From UBA349 sp964444115 (lineage in GTDB: Archaea > Methanobacteriota > Methanobacteria > Methanobacteriales > Methanobacteriaceae), in contig CAYUFT010000046.1 in the NCBI GenBank assembly GCA_964444115.1, forward strand, positions 1 to 16,443: a stretch of DNA of 16,443 nt, in the 5' to 3' direction. Below the pieces are notes generated by a model. It made no database searches and was not told the DNA's origin. It saw only the letters and a program-made list of their open reading frames with translations. A program made the translations under genes and the position numbers. This document shows positions 7,211 through 14,521 of the stretch, piece by piece. Position 1 is the stretch's first letter. The number at the start of each line of letters is the position of its first letter.

Positions 7211-8765
7211 AATCTTCTTCATATTCCATGATAGTCCTTCTAAGCTCCCTTTCAGTTTCAGCTATAATATCTATACTTTCAAAAGCAATATCATTTTCCC
7301 TTAGATACTCTGCCAGCTGTGTCGGAGTAACACTATCTTCCATATCTGCAATTATTCCTTCTGATTCGCAAGATATAGCATCAACCCCAAAAATAGAAAC
7401 AGTATTGTATGCTTCTTCTTTTTGAGATGTTTTAATTCTAAAGGTCCTTATTTTCTTTTGTACTTGCGAAATATCAATATTCATTCGTTGCAATGCAATC
7501 AAAACGTGTTTTTCCAAGGCATCTTCAATAATACCAATATCAACAACATCTTTACCCGAAATAATACGTGCTGCTTGACAAATATGGGCCAAATCCCTTG
7601 CATGAGCATAACTAGGTTCAAGACCTTCCCCGCCTTTAACTGCAGGCGTATAAACCTTTTTAAATCTCTCAATTATATTTTCATCATAATTTTCCCCAAT
7701 TAAATCCAGGTTTCGCTTGAAAACCTCAGCCACATTATCTACTGGAGGATGGGTCATGAAAATATGAAGTGGAGCACGTCTCAAGTGGGCCTCATCCATG
7801 ATACTTACATCCAAGTTAGTAGAAAAAGCTGGAATAAAGTGACTGTGAACAATTACTGGCACTCCCCGAACATATATAACGTCCTTTTTGTTTTCCATAG
7901 GCACAATCATTCTATTTAAAATAAGTTCGTGATCATCTCTTTGTCTTCCTAAATCGTCCACTAACAAAATTCCACCATTTGCTTTTATCATGGGAGAAGT
8001 TTCATAAACCCCTTTATTAGGATTATAAAGAGTTTCTAATTTATTTAAACTCAACTCTGCACCTGTAAAAACAAAAGGTGCATGTATTTTAACCCATCTT
8101 GGATCTTCTGGTTGTTCAGTACAGTTCCTATGAAAATCTGGATCATGAAGCTGAATTACCTTTCCACCAAACTCTATAAATTTAGGAATTATAATGGGTG
8201 GTAAAAGATCAGAAGTTTTACTGATAATAAAAGTTTTTCCGGCCCCAGGAGAACCATAAACAAAAATACCCTTACCAATAGTACATGATTCTATAAGACA
8301 TGCTTTAGCTTTTCGAAGACCAACTACATCACTAAAAGTTTTTTCAGCAACGTCTTTAGGTACATTTACCGGATGACGATCCTTTAACTGTTTATTCATC
8401 ATCTCTTCATAGTTTTCATAGGATACTGGAGCTATACCCATGTAAGGATTTTCTTCAGCAATTCTACTAACTTTTTCCTTTCCTTTTTGAGTTACAGTAT
8501 AATCAATACTTGAAAAAAGAAAACTTCCACCGACTTGAGCACAAAACCCATCTTCCTCAATTTTACGAATTGAAGCTTCTAAAATGTCCCAGTGAATTCC
8601 AGTTAATTCATTTAATCTACTGGTTTTAACAGTCCCAAAAGCTGAAATAATTTTTAAAATAAGGTCCCTTACAAAAACATCAGATAATCTAAGATCCTCC
8701 AATGTTTTTGGTTGTTTTAATTGATCAAAAAGTTCTTGCATTTGTTCATCGTGATAATAAGTCAT
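7211..8765 (-). CDS. AAA+ ATPase with N-terminal winged-helix domain (3' end in gap)
   Basis: 518 residues visible, function unknown. Residues about 30-105 look like a winged helix (FGTVKTSRLNELTG, then IEEDGFC and YTVTQKGKEKV). A linker with YMGIAPVSYENYEE (108-121) leads into an AAA+ core: Walker A GSPGAGKT (171-178), Walker B GILLVDD (265-271) followed by LGRQRDD, sensor-1-like STN (315-317), and an Arg-finger-like LRRAP (328-332). A helical lid and a C-terminal extension of about 80 residues follow. From memory, bacteria have similar uncharacterised AAA proteins with the APVS and DDxGRQR motifs; I know no proven role. ATG at 8765 (GGGG 9 bp upstream) is preferred to TTG at 8780. It seems to be transcribed alone from the TATA-like element near 8801-8808. 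The winged helix suggests DNA binding, which is inference. Confidence 0.8.
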
Positions 8766-8799
8766 GTATTCAAACCCCAATACATTATAAAATAATAAT

Positions 8800-8810
8800 A
8801 TTATATAGAT
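8800..8810 (-). promoter_or_regulatory. TATA-like element of the AAA+ ATPase gene
   Basis: On the minus strand this reads ATCTATATAAT. The expected start site about 25 nt downstream, near 8778, would give a short leader of about a dozen bases before ATG at 8765. Confidence 0.5.
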
Positions 8811-9002
8811 TTATTAAGGTTACTAATAAATGCTTATATGAAAATTAAAATCATAAAATCCCCAGAAATAATCCTAATTATTATTCTAGAAACTATTAAT
8901 AATGTAAAATATTATAAATTAATAAAAATTGTAAATTAATAATACTTTTTTGGAGACAGGAAATTCTTGTGTTTAAAATTTAATTTATATTTAAATATTT
9001 AA
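8811..9002. other. AT-rich intergenic stretch
   Basis: Spacer between the AAA+ gene promoter and the terminator of the HAD gene, both on the minus strand. It holds only AT-rich DNA with no convincing ORF, RNA gene or repeat. Confidence 0.5.
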
Positions 9003-9037
9003 AATAAAAAAAGGCTTATGAAATCTATGTTTCATAA
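9003..9037 (-). terminator. hairpin terminator of the HAD gene
   Basis: TTATGAAA at 9016-9023 pairs perfectly with TTTCATAA at 9030-9037 across a 6-nt loop. On the minus strand the hairpin is followed by GCC and a T-run (complement of the A-run 9004-9012). The HAD stop codon (9032-9034) lies inside the stem. This is the cleanest intrinsic-type terminator in the window. Confidence 0.75.
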
Positions 9038-9712
9038 AATATTCTCTAATTCTTTAATATTAGAAATAATTTGGACATCATGATTTTCTTTTTCAATATA
9101 ACTCTCTTCTTCAGGAGTGAGTTCCGAATTGACTAGAATTGCAGACATTCCCGCATTTACGGCACCCATAATGTCCTCACTAAATTTATTACCAATCATA
9201 ACTGATTTTTCGGCCTTACAACCCATACGATTTAGAGCTTCCTCAAAAATCCGTCCATGAGGTTTTTCAAACCCAACTTCATCAGAGGTAACCACTTCAT
9301 CAAAGAAAGGGTAAATTCCCAATCTGATAAGTTTTTCCCATTGTTTTATAGTGATTCCATTAGATATGACACCTAAACGATAACCTTTTGCCTTAATATT
9401 AATTAAAGTCGAAGTAGTTTCTGGAAAAGGCCTTAAAAGTGCAAATTTCACATTATGGTAATTTATCATTCCCAATGCAATTAAAAGAGGTTTTTCCTCG
9501 CCAAAAACAGTTTTAGTTAAAACATTAAAATGTTTATCATAATTAGAGCCTTTTTGGGCTATTATTTCTCTTAAAAGAGTATACGCTTCAGAAGAAGATA
9601 AAGGCAAGCCTGCATCAATCATCATATTTAATGCTGCCTTTCTGGCAAGTTTAGCAAAACCTGAAGTGTCAAACAAAGTATCATCGATATCAAAAAAGAC
9701 CGCTTTTAGCAT
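9032..9712 (-). CDS. HAD-superfamily hydrolase (subfamily IA, TIGR02253-like)
   Basis: Probable cytoplasmic phosphatase of 226 residues. HAD motifs in order: I FFDIDDTLFDT with nucleophile D8 and D10; an inserted helical cap (about 15-95); II GVISNG with S117; III K150 in FEKPHGRIF; IV IGNKFSEDI (174-181), where the common GDxxxND-like motif has Asn at 175 but keeps E179 and D180. The family is often annotated as TIGR02253, a largely archaeal group of unknown substrate; I would not name one. ATG at 9712 is clear because AGGTGGG (complement of 9716-9722) sits 3 bp before it; a longer frame starting with TTG at 9739 is not supported. Its upstream region is split by gap 2, which appears to be an assembly artefact. 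Confidence 0.9.
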   Translation of the reverse strand: MLKAVFFDIDDTLFDTSGFAKLARKAALNMMIDAGLPLSSSEAYTLLREIIAQKGSNYDKHFNVLTKTVFGEEKPLLIALGMINYHNVKFALLRPFPETTSTLINIKAKGYRLGVISNGITIKQWEKLIRLGIYPFFDEVVTSDEVGFEKPHGRIFEEALNRMGCKAEKSVMIGNKFSEDIMGAVNAGMSAILVNSELTPEEESYIEKENHDVQIISNIKELENIL

Positions 9713-9744
9713 TATCCCACCTAATTTTATATTGAGCAATTATA
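9690..9744. repeat. 55-bp contig-end duplicate, left copy
   Basis: Identical over all 55 bases to 9845-9899, on the other side of the N run. It contains the true start and SD of the HAD gene. Best read as one genomic sequence present at the ends of two contigs. Confidence 0.93.
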
Positions 9745-9844
9745 NNNNNNNNNNNNNNNNNNNNNNNNNNNNNNNNNNNNNNNNNNNNNNNNNNNNNNNN
9801 NNNNNNNNNNNNNNNNNNNNNNNNNNNNNNNNNNNNNNNNNNNN
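9745..9844. other. assembly gap 2 (100 N), probably not a real gap
   Basis: Exactly 100 Ns between two identical 55-bp sequences. An exact 55-bp overlap is what a de Bruijn assembler with k=55 leaves between neighbouring contigs. If merged, the window shortens by 155 bp and the HAD promoter joins its gene directly. Confidence 0.93.
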
Positions 9845-9899
9845 TCAAAAAAGACCGCTTTTAGCATTATCCCACCTAATTTTATATTGAGCAATTATA
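9845..9899. repeat. 55-bp contig-end duplicate, right copy
   Basis: Second copy of 9690-9744 in the same orientation. It carries a second HAD start codon and SD that should not be annotated as a separate gene fragment. Sequence beyond 9899 is unique and continues the HAD upstream region. Confidence 0.93.
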
Positions 9900-9925
9900 A
9901 CTTAATAAGTTGTTGTTTTTAGGGT

Positions 9926-9934
9926 AATATATTA
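9926..9934 (-). promoter_or_regulatory. candidate TATA element of the HAD gene
   Basis: TAATATATT on the minus strand. After collapsing the 55-bp duplicate it would lie about 60 bp before the HAD ATG, giving a leader near 40 nt. Weak, by eye. Confidence 0.35.
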
Positions 9935-10043
9935 TTAAACTTTTATTTTAATATTTAGAATAAATTAAAAACTAATTCATTAATAAATAATTAAAAAAAT
10001 AATGCAAAAATAGTACTAACTAAAATTACTTAAAAAACATTCA

Positions 10044-10073
10044 AATAATAATAATAATAATAATAATAATAAT
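10044..10073. repeat. (AAT)10 microsatellite
   Basis: Ten uninterrupted AAT units between the end of polB2 and the HAD upstream region. Perfect trinucleotide tracts of this length are uncommon in archaeal genomes. It is non-coding and could vary in length by slippage. No function is evident. Confidence 0.95.
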
Positions 10074-10086
10074 TCAATTAATTTAA

Positions 10087-10764
10087 TTAAAAAAAAGCAT
10101 CTAAACTACTTTGTTTCTCTTTTTGAGCTAGTTCAGCTAGTTCTTCTGAGGAATAACCTAGTGAATCCATAATCCTTGAGACCGCAGGTAAAACCTGGTT
10201 TTTAAGATAATACTCCGGATCGTATTCCATTTTTTCAGTATCTTCAATAGGGAATGCTCGTTTACTTATTGGAGATTTACCTTTAACAATAACATAACGA
10301 ATAATAGATCCTCTCTCTATTTTCCGTCCCTTGGCAATAGATCTCTGAGCAGCAACCACATGCGGCCCAATCTGTTTGTAATCACTTAACTTCTTAGTGA
10401 TTTGAGTGTGTATGACCATATCATTCATGGCCACTTCACCCGATTTTATATCCATAATAACATTTTTAATGATTTCTCTAGCTTTTTCAGGAGAACCATC
10501 TTTTAAAATAGCCATTAAGATATTTTGCTGGGTATCTTTAGCAATAGGAGCCCAGTCCCTTCTTACAAGCTCCAGACCCTTTGCTACAATTTTTTCATTT
10601 TCAATAAGAGCATATCTCTTTTTAGTAACAAAAAAACCCCGCTTGTAAAATCCTTCATATTCCAGTTCCATACCCTCTGGCAGGTCCTGGTTTATGAATT
10701 CTAAAAATTTATCCTTCTGGGATTGAATTTCTGCTTCCCATTCATTCTGCAATGAGCACACCAT
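10087..10764 (-). CDS. polB2: DNA polymerase family B, C-terminal subunit of a split PolB
   Basis: Small subunit (225 residues) carrying the thumb and C-terminal part of a replicative family B polymerase. Visible elements: YEGFYKRGFF, TKKRYALI (residues 47-54, the KKRY DNA-contact motif), KGLELVRRDWAPIAKDTQ (62-79), and a C-terminal QSSLDAFF (218-225), a textbook PCNA-interacting (PIP) box. In Methanothermobacter the polymerase is encoded by two separate genes, the small one about this length, so this is a split subunit and not a fragment; the catalytic large subunit is not in the window. ATG at 10764 gives the expected size and overlaps the end of rps8e by 23 bp; later GTG 10761 is also possible, and a TTG near 10815 seems too early. 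There is no strong SD, which suggests translational coupling to rps8e. Confidence 0.94.
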   Translation of the reverse strand: MVCSLQNEWEAEIQSQKDKFLEFINQDLPEGMELEYEGFYKRGFFVTKKRYALIENEKIVAKGLELVRRDWAPIAKDTQQNILMAILKDGSPEKAREIIKNVIMDIKSGEVAMNDMVIHTQITKKLSDYKQIGPHVVAAQRSIAKGRKIERGSIIRYVIVKGKSPISKRAFPIEDTEKMEYDPEYYLKNQVLPAVSRIMDSLGYSSEELAELAQKEKQSSLDAFF

Positions 10765-11125
10765 TAATGATACCGTGTTGACCAGGCCTGGAAGTAACTC
10801 GAACTTTACCTGCACTAGTTTCCACTAAAGCACCTTTAGTTATGATGTTCCTTCTTACAAAGTTGGGATTGGCCAAGTTTTCTACAACATTTAATATTTC
10901 AGCCGTTTCAGTTTTTTTGGTTGAAGGGTTCATTACATTAATTTTAGAATCATTGGATAATCGGATTTTTTCGTTTCCGCCTTGAGTTCTGATTCTTCTA
11001 ATTTTTCTGTCACCTATTTTGGTTTCAGCAGCTTCTCTACCGAGTTCACATTTCTTCTTTCCTCGGTTCATTTTTGCTCGTCCACCACTAGGTTTTTTCA
11101 TTGATTTTCCTTGCCAAATTGCCAT
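10742..11125 (-). CDS. rps8e: 30S ribosomal protein S8e
   Basis: Archaeal/eukaryotic-type small-subunit protein, 127 residues, very basic N-terminus (MAIWQGKSMKKPSGGRAK, then NRGKKK). Family pattern is clear through ELGREAAETKIGD, KIRRIRTQGGNEKIRL, and the C-terminal NPNFVRRNIITKGALVET...VTSRPGQHGIINGVL. Length is normal for the archaeal form. The start is well supported: AGGTGA lies 5 bp before the ATG at 11125. It is the first gene of a two-gene unit with polB2, which begins inside its last codons, linking a ribosomal protein to a replication subunit in one transcript. Confidence 0.97.
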   Translation of the reverse strand: MAIWQGKSMKKPSGGRAKMNRGKKKCELGREAAETKIGDRKIRRIRTQGGNEKIRLSNDSKINVMNPSTKKTETAEILNVVENLANPNFVRRNIITKGALVETSAGKVRVTSRPGQHGIINGVLIAE

Positions 11126-11638
11126 TATTTCACCTTGTTAACGTTATTTTTGTAATTAATATCATTCAAAAAGACTGTTTATTCTTCCTTTTTTTAGAAT
11201 AATATTATGGAATACTTATCTAAAATTTATTAGATTTAATATCCATTTAGAAACCTTAATTAAAATTCCAAAATCAGTAAAAACTGAATTTAAAACACAA
11301 CTGGTATCCTATTTAATTTATCTTATTTAAAATAATTCTATTTTAAACAATATATATCAATTATATCAATTTAATTACTTATTAAAGTTATCCATTGAAC
11401 TTTAAAAATATTTAGATTGTTTGGGCATATTAAAACATGAAAACCATTAAGTCTTAATATTCCATACATAATATTCCTAATTTTATTTAATAAACCATTA
11501 TACAAATTTTTTTCGTTTATTAAACCCAGCGATATGTAGGAAATGTATTTTCATGTAATTTATTATAATTTAACTAAACTCATATTTAAAGTTTAAAAAT
11601 TTACAATTAGTTTAAGGGTTTATTCAATAAATTTTTGT

Positions 11639-11661
11639 AACATTTAAATATTGTAAATGTT
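11639..11661. promoter_or_regulatory. 8-bp dyad upstream of hypE
   Basis: AACATTTA at 11639-11646 and TAAATGTT at 11654-11661 are perfect inverted arms around a 7-nt centre, about 65 bp before the nearest TATA-like element of hypE. Candidate regulator site; could be chance in AT-rich DNA. Confidence 0.3.
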
Positions 11662-11725
11662 CAATCATGTAAATATCATATAATTAAATTATGAGTGAAT
11701 TTAGTTGTATTTTTAATTTGATATA

Positions 11726-11756
11726 TTCTATAATAAATCTTAATTTCTATAATAAA
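11726..11756 (+). promoter_or_regulatory. duplicated TATA-like element before hypE
   Basis: TTCTATAATAAA occurs at 11726-11737 and again at 11745-11756, 19 bp apart. Either copy could act as TATA box; the second would place the start near 11778, only a few bases before the SD GGGTGA at 11780-11785. Confidence 0.4.
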
Positions 11757-11794
11757 GTTTAATCACATTTAAAACATTCAAAGGGTGAATTTCT

Positions 11795-12805
11795 ATGAAA
11801 ATTGGTATGTCCCACGGTGCTGGCGGAGAAGTAATGCAGAATTTAATTTCAGATATCATATTAAACAACATACACAATAAAAGTGTGAATGGTGGTGTAG
11901 GCCTGGATGATCTGGATGATGGAGCATCAATTCCTCTTGGTGATTATGAAATCGTGGTAAGTACTGATGGGCACACCATTGATCCATTGTTCTTCCCAGG
12001 AGGAGATATTGGAAGAATATCAATAGCTGGAACTGTTAATGACGTTTCAGTTATGGGGGCCAAACCTCTGGCCATTGCCAATGCTATGATCATCCGAGAA
12101 GGATTCCCTGGAGAAGACTTGGAAACCATAATAAAATCTATGGATGAAGTTTGTCAGGAAACCGGGGTTTCTATCATCACTGGAGATACCAAGGTCATGG
12201 AACAGGGAAAATTAGACCAGATGGTAATTGCCACCACCGGAATTGGTCTAGCAAAAAGAGGAGAAGTAAAAAGAGATTCTGGCCTGGAAATTGGGGACAA
12301 AATCATTCTCAGCGGGAGTGTGGGGGACCATGGGATGGCCCTAATGGCCTATCGTGAAGGTTTTGGTTTTGAAACTGATTTAAAATCAGATGTAGCTCCA
12401 GTATGGGAGATAGTAGAAACTGCTTTGGGAATTGGAGGAGTAACTGCTCTAAAAGATCCTACTCGTGGGGGCCTGGCCAATGCTGTCAATGAACTGGCCA
12501 GTAAATCTGGTGTGGGATTAATGCTTGATGAAGATCAAATACCACTAAAAGAACAGGTCAAAGCAGTTTCAGAAATGTTAGGAATAGATCCATTTGATGT
12601 GGCCAATGAAGGAAAAGTAGTAATGGGTGTAAAGCCTGATGTTGCTGAAGAGACTTTAAAAGCTATTAGAAAGACCAAATACGGCTCTGAAGCACAAATT
12701 ATTGGAGAAGTCACTGAAGGTCATCATGTTCTAATGGAGACTTCTTTAGGTGGAACAAGAATCTTAGAAGCACCAATCGCTGATCCAGTTCCTAGAGTTT
12801 GTTAA
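11795..12805 (+). CDS. hypE: hydrogenase expression/formation protein HypE
   Basis: Dehydrates the carbamoyl group placed on its C-terminal cysteine by HypF to a thiocyanate, the source of the CN ligands of [NiFe]-hydrogenases. 336 residues, normal length. PurM-like ATP-grasp features: SHGAGGEVMQNLI at the N-terminus, DDGASIPL, STDGHTIDPLFFPGGDIG, AGTVNDVSVMGAKPLA, TGDTKVM, and DPTRGGLANAVNELA in the C-terminal domain. The protein ends in PRVC with C336 as last residue, the invariant modified Cys that separates HypE from the related SelD, ThiL and PurM. ATG at 11795 follows AAAGGGTGA. It stands alone here, with no other hyp gene or hydrogenase in the window, and is flanked by long spacers. 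Confidence 0.97.
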   Translation: MKIGMSHGAGGEVMQNLISDIILNNIHNKSVNGGVGLDDLDDGASIPLGDYEIVVSTDGHTIDPLFFPGGDIGRISIAGTVNDVSVMGAKPLAIANAMIIREGFPGEDLETIIKSMDEVCQETGVSIITGDTKVMEQGKLDQMVIATTGIGLAKRGEVKRDSGLEIGDKIILSGSVGDHGMALMAYREGFGFETDLKSDVAPVWEIVETALGIGGVTALKDPTRGGLANAVNELASKSGVGLMLDEDQIPLKEQVKAVSEMLGIDPFDVANEGKVVMGVKPDVAEETLKAIRKTKYGSEAQIIGEVTEGHHVLMETSLGGTRILEAPIADPVPRVC

Positions 12806-12991
12806 TAAGATATTAATTAGTCTAAATCAAATTAAAGAACTAATTAAAATTATCTAATTTAACATATTATTATTGTAAGTAAGAACATTTAGGAAATTAT
12901 AAATATTTTCAATTCAAGATTAATTTTAACAAATAATAATATTAATATAATGTAATAGGATTTCATCATAATTTCCATGATTGAGTTCAAA

Positions 12992-13010
12992 TAATTAATG
13001 AAATTAATTA
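12992..13010. promoter_or_regulatory. AT-rich dyad before the RDD gene
   Basis: TAATTAAT (12992-12999) and ATTAATTA (13003-13010) form perfect arms around GAA, directly upstream of a TATA-like GTAATATAAG at 13011-13020. The rest of the 12806-13056 spacer is plain AT-rich DNA. Low base complexity makes chance likely. Confidence 0.25.
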
Positions 13011-13056
13011 GTAATATAAGTCAAATTAAAAAAAATTGAATAAACTAGGGATTTAA

Positions 13057-13467
13057 ATGGAAAGCTTAACTAAAAAAAGATTCTGGGCATTTATTATTGA
13101 TTTCATTATTATTACAGCACTAATGTGGATTTTAAGTGTTGTTATTTACCCCTTGGTAGTAGTAACCGGGTATTTTACTATATTTAACTACTGGATAATT
13201 TTACTGGCTTTGGTAATTATATGTTATTTTACTTATTTAGAAGGTCATTACCAAAAAACAATAGGTAAAAGTCTAGTGGGAATCGAAGTTAAGTCAATCG
13301 ATGGCGAATTAACTTACAAACAAACTTTTATCCGTAACCTATCTAAAATATTATGGATTCCTGTTTTAATAGATCTCTTGTTAGGTAAACTCATAAAAAA
13401 CGGCTCTCTTAGAATATTAGACAAATATGCTAAAACAGAATTTGTTTTTGAAAGCGAAAGCCCTTAA
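13057..13467 (+). CDS. RDD family membrane protein
   Basis: 136 residues with about three hydrophobic helices (about 8-30, 42-62 and 105-118). The family pattern is present: the N-terminal KRFWAFIIDF with R8 and D15, then YLEGHYQKTIGKSLVGIEV after the second helix, RNLSKILWIP, and LRILDKYAKTEFV at the end with the second Asp. RDD proteins are small membrane proteins of mostly unknown role; some have been proposed to take part in ion transport. ATG at 13057 follows AGGGAT at 13047-13052, and a dyad plus TATA-like element lie about 40-65 bp upstream. It is monocistronic as far as visible. Confidence 0.88.
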   Translation: MESLTKKRFWAFIIDFIIITALMWILSVVIYPLVVVTGYFTIFNYWIILLALVIICYFTYLEGHYQKTIGKSLVGIEVKSIDGELTYKQTFIRNLSKILWIPVLIDLLLGKLIKNGSLRILDKYAKTEFVFESESP

Positions 13468-13487
13468 AAATATCAATTTATATTATT

Positions 13488-13515
13488 CATTTTTTTATTT
13501 TTCGATTTCTTTTTG
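13488..13515 (+). terminator. T-rich terminator after the RDD gene
   Basis: TTCATTTTTTTATTTTTCG-type oligo-T stretch about 20 bp past the RDD stop codon, followed by another T-run. No clear hairpin; archaeal RNA polymerase can stop at T-tracts alone. Confidence 0.45.
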
Positions 13516-13649
13516 CATGTAGTAATCAAGTCAATAATCTTTTTATACATCTAATTTTTATTTATGAATTAAAATGTTTTTACAAAACCATTATCTTTTT
13601 ACTTCCAAAAATTCAATTAATAATAATATTAAATAAGTGAGGTCAAAAA

Positions 13650-13913
13650 ATGAAGGATCATATAAATGAAGTGAAAAGTCAAGTATTGGAAAATATAGGC
13701 GTTTTAATAACAACTGCATTCGGATTAATTGCTGCATTGGCCTGGAATGAAGCAATTAAAGCTTTGATAACACAATTAATCGGAACAGGAAATGGGCTAA
13801 CTGGATTATTCATTTATGCCATAATTATTACGGTATTGGCCATTGTTGCAACCATAATAATTGGAAAACTCATTGCTAAGCCTGCAGTTCAGGAAGTAAG
13901 AATAGTAGAATAA
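13650..13913 (+). CDS. DUF5654 family small membrane protein
   Basis: 87 residues. After a short charged N-terminus comes VLITTAFGLIAALAWNEAIKAL (about 18-39), which matches the DUF5654 signature as I remember it: a helix ending in AALAWNEAI. A second helix follows at about 52-73 (LFIYAIIITVLAIVATIIIGKLI). The function of the family is not known; members are common in methanogens and uncultured microbes. ATG at 13650 follows GTGAGGT about 6 bp upstream. The gene stands alone and ends in a hairpin-type terminator. Confidence 0.85.
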   Translation: MKDHINEVKSQVLENIGVLITTAFGLIAALAWNEAIKALITQLIGTGNGLTGLFIYAIIITVLAIVATIIIGKLIAKPAVQEVRIVE

Positions 13914-13939
13914 AAATAGAATAATTTTACTATTTTTTT
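13912..13939 (+). terminator. hairpin terminator of the DUF5654 gene
   Basis: AAAAATAG 13912-13919 (beginning inside the stop codon) pairs with CTATTTTT 13930-13937 across a 10-nt loop, and a T-rich tract continues to about 13965. Confidence 0.6.
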
Positions 13940-13965
13940 ATATTTTATTTTTTATTTCTTATTAT

Positions 13966-14521
13966 AAAACAAAAATAGGAGATAATGGGTGTTATTTAGA
14001 ACTTATAATAAAGTTCCGTAATAATCCTTTTTACATTATCTACCAAATGTACCCCTTAATTAAAAGATGAAAAGCTAGTTATCTAATCGCAAATATAAAT
14101 TATCTTTATTAATAATAATATTTTTCGCAAGTGTGCAAAAGTGATAAAATGATTTAAAATTAGAATACTGGCGAAGTAAAAATAATCCTTAAATAAATTA
14201 CATTCATTCTAAAAAAGTTATTAGCTATATTCATAAATAATGATTGAATTTAAAGGTAAATAACTTATTTTATTAAAGTCTAATTATTAATTCATCATAT
14301 GATAGTATCTAATTAATTAGCATTTGATTTATTATTCTAGAATTATTAGCAAATCATTAATATTAGTTGATTATAAACAGTTGTTAATAAATTATCAAAA
14401 TATTTATTGCCAAGTGGGGGATTCACTTTTTTCTATTTTCAAGACAATTATTCTTCTATAAGAAAGTACTCCCCATAAATAAGACTATATTTTAATAAAA
14501 TAAAACTAATGGGGTGAAAAG
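13966..14521. other. long AT-rich intergenic region before the adhesin gene
   Basis: About 550 bp without a supported gene. Near the right end there is a GC-richer patch: AAGTG 14412-14416 pairs with CACTT 14424-14428 followed by T-run 14427-14432, a small hairpin TTCT-ATA-AGAA lies at 14454-14464, and TGGGG 14415-14419 can pair at distance with CCCCA 14471-14475. This could be a small structured RNA or its terminator, but I cannot name one. A TATA-like ACTATATTTT at about 14484-14493 precedes the adhesin frame, and GGGGTGA at 14511-14517 is its SD. Confidence 0.4.

Larger units (their letters stand above)
11126..11794. other. 669-bp divergent intergenic region rps8e / hypE
   Basis: Long AT-rich spacer that must hold the promoters of both flanking genes. 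Two features stand out on the hypE side: a 23-bp dyad at 11639-11661 and a 12-bp direct repeat at 11726-11756 (listed separately). A small ATTAAG/CTTAAT palindrome lies at 11446-11458. I see no ORF with an SD and no GC-rich stretch that would suggest a structured RNA. Confidence 0.6.

Noticed and set aside
7092..7304. Open frames that read through the first N run, including an apparent C-terminus of xth beyond 7210 and an AAA+ tail before 7211
   Set aside because: Ns were translated as X; bases after the gap belong to the opposite-strand AAA+ gene, so these ends are artefacts.
9666..9890. Plus-strand open frame across the second N run
   Set aside because: Antisense to the HAD gene, runs through Ns and contains the duplicated contig end.
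9690..9899. 55-bp direct repeats as attachment sites or target duplication of a mobile element
   Set aside because: They directly abut a 100-N placeholder and match a k-mer overlap; no integrase or transposase is near.
10044..10073. AAT tract as part of a CRISPR-like array
   Set aside because: Simple microsatellite with no spacers; no cas genes in the window.
10087..10764. polB2 as a truncated or decayed polymerase
   Set aside because: Length and PIP-box ending match the functional small subunit of the split polymerase known in Methanothermobacter.
11126..11794. Possible tRNA, small RNA or replication origin in the long AT-rich spacer
   Set aside because: No GC-rich folded segment, no cloverleaf, no repeated origin-box motif and no Cdc6/Orc gene nearby.
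12151..12357. Plus-strand open frame inside hypE in another frame
   Set aside because: Overlaps an intact conserved gene and has a low-complexity, non-protein-like translation.
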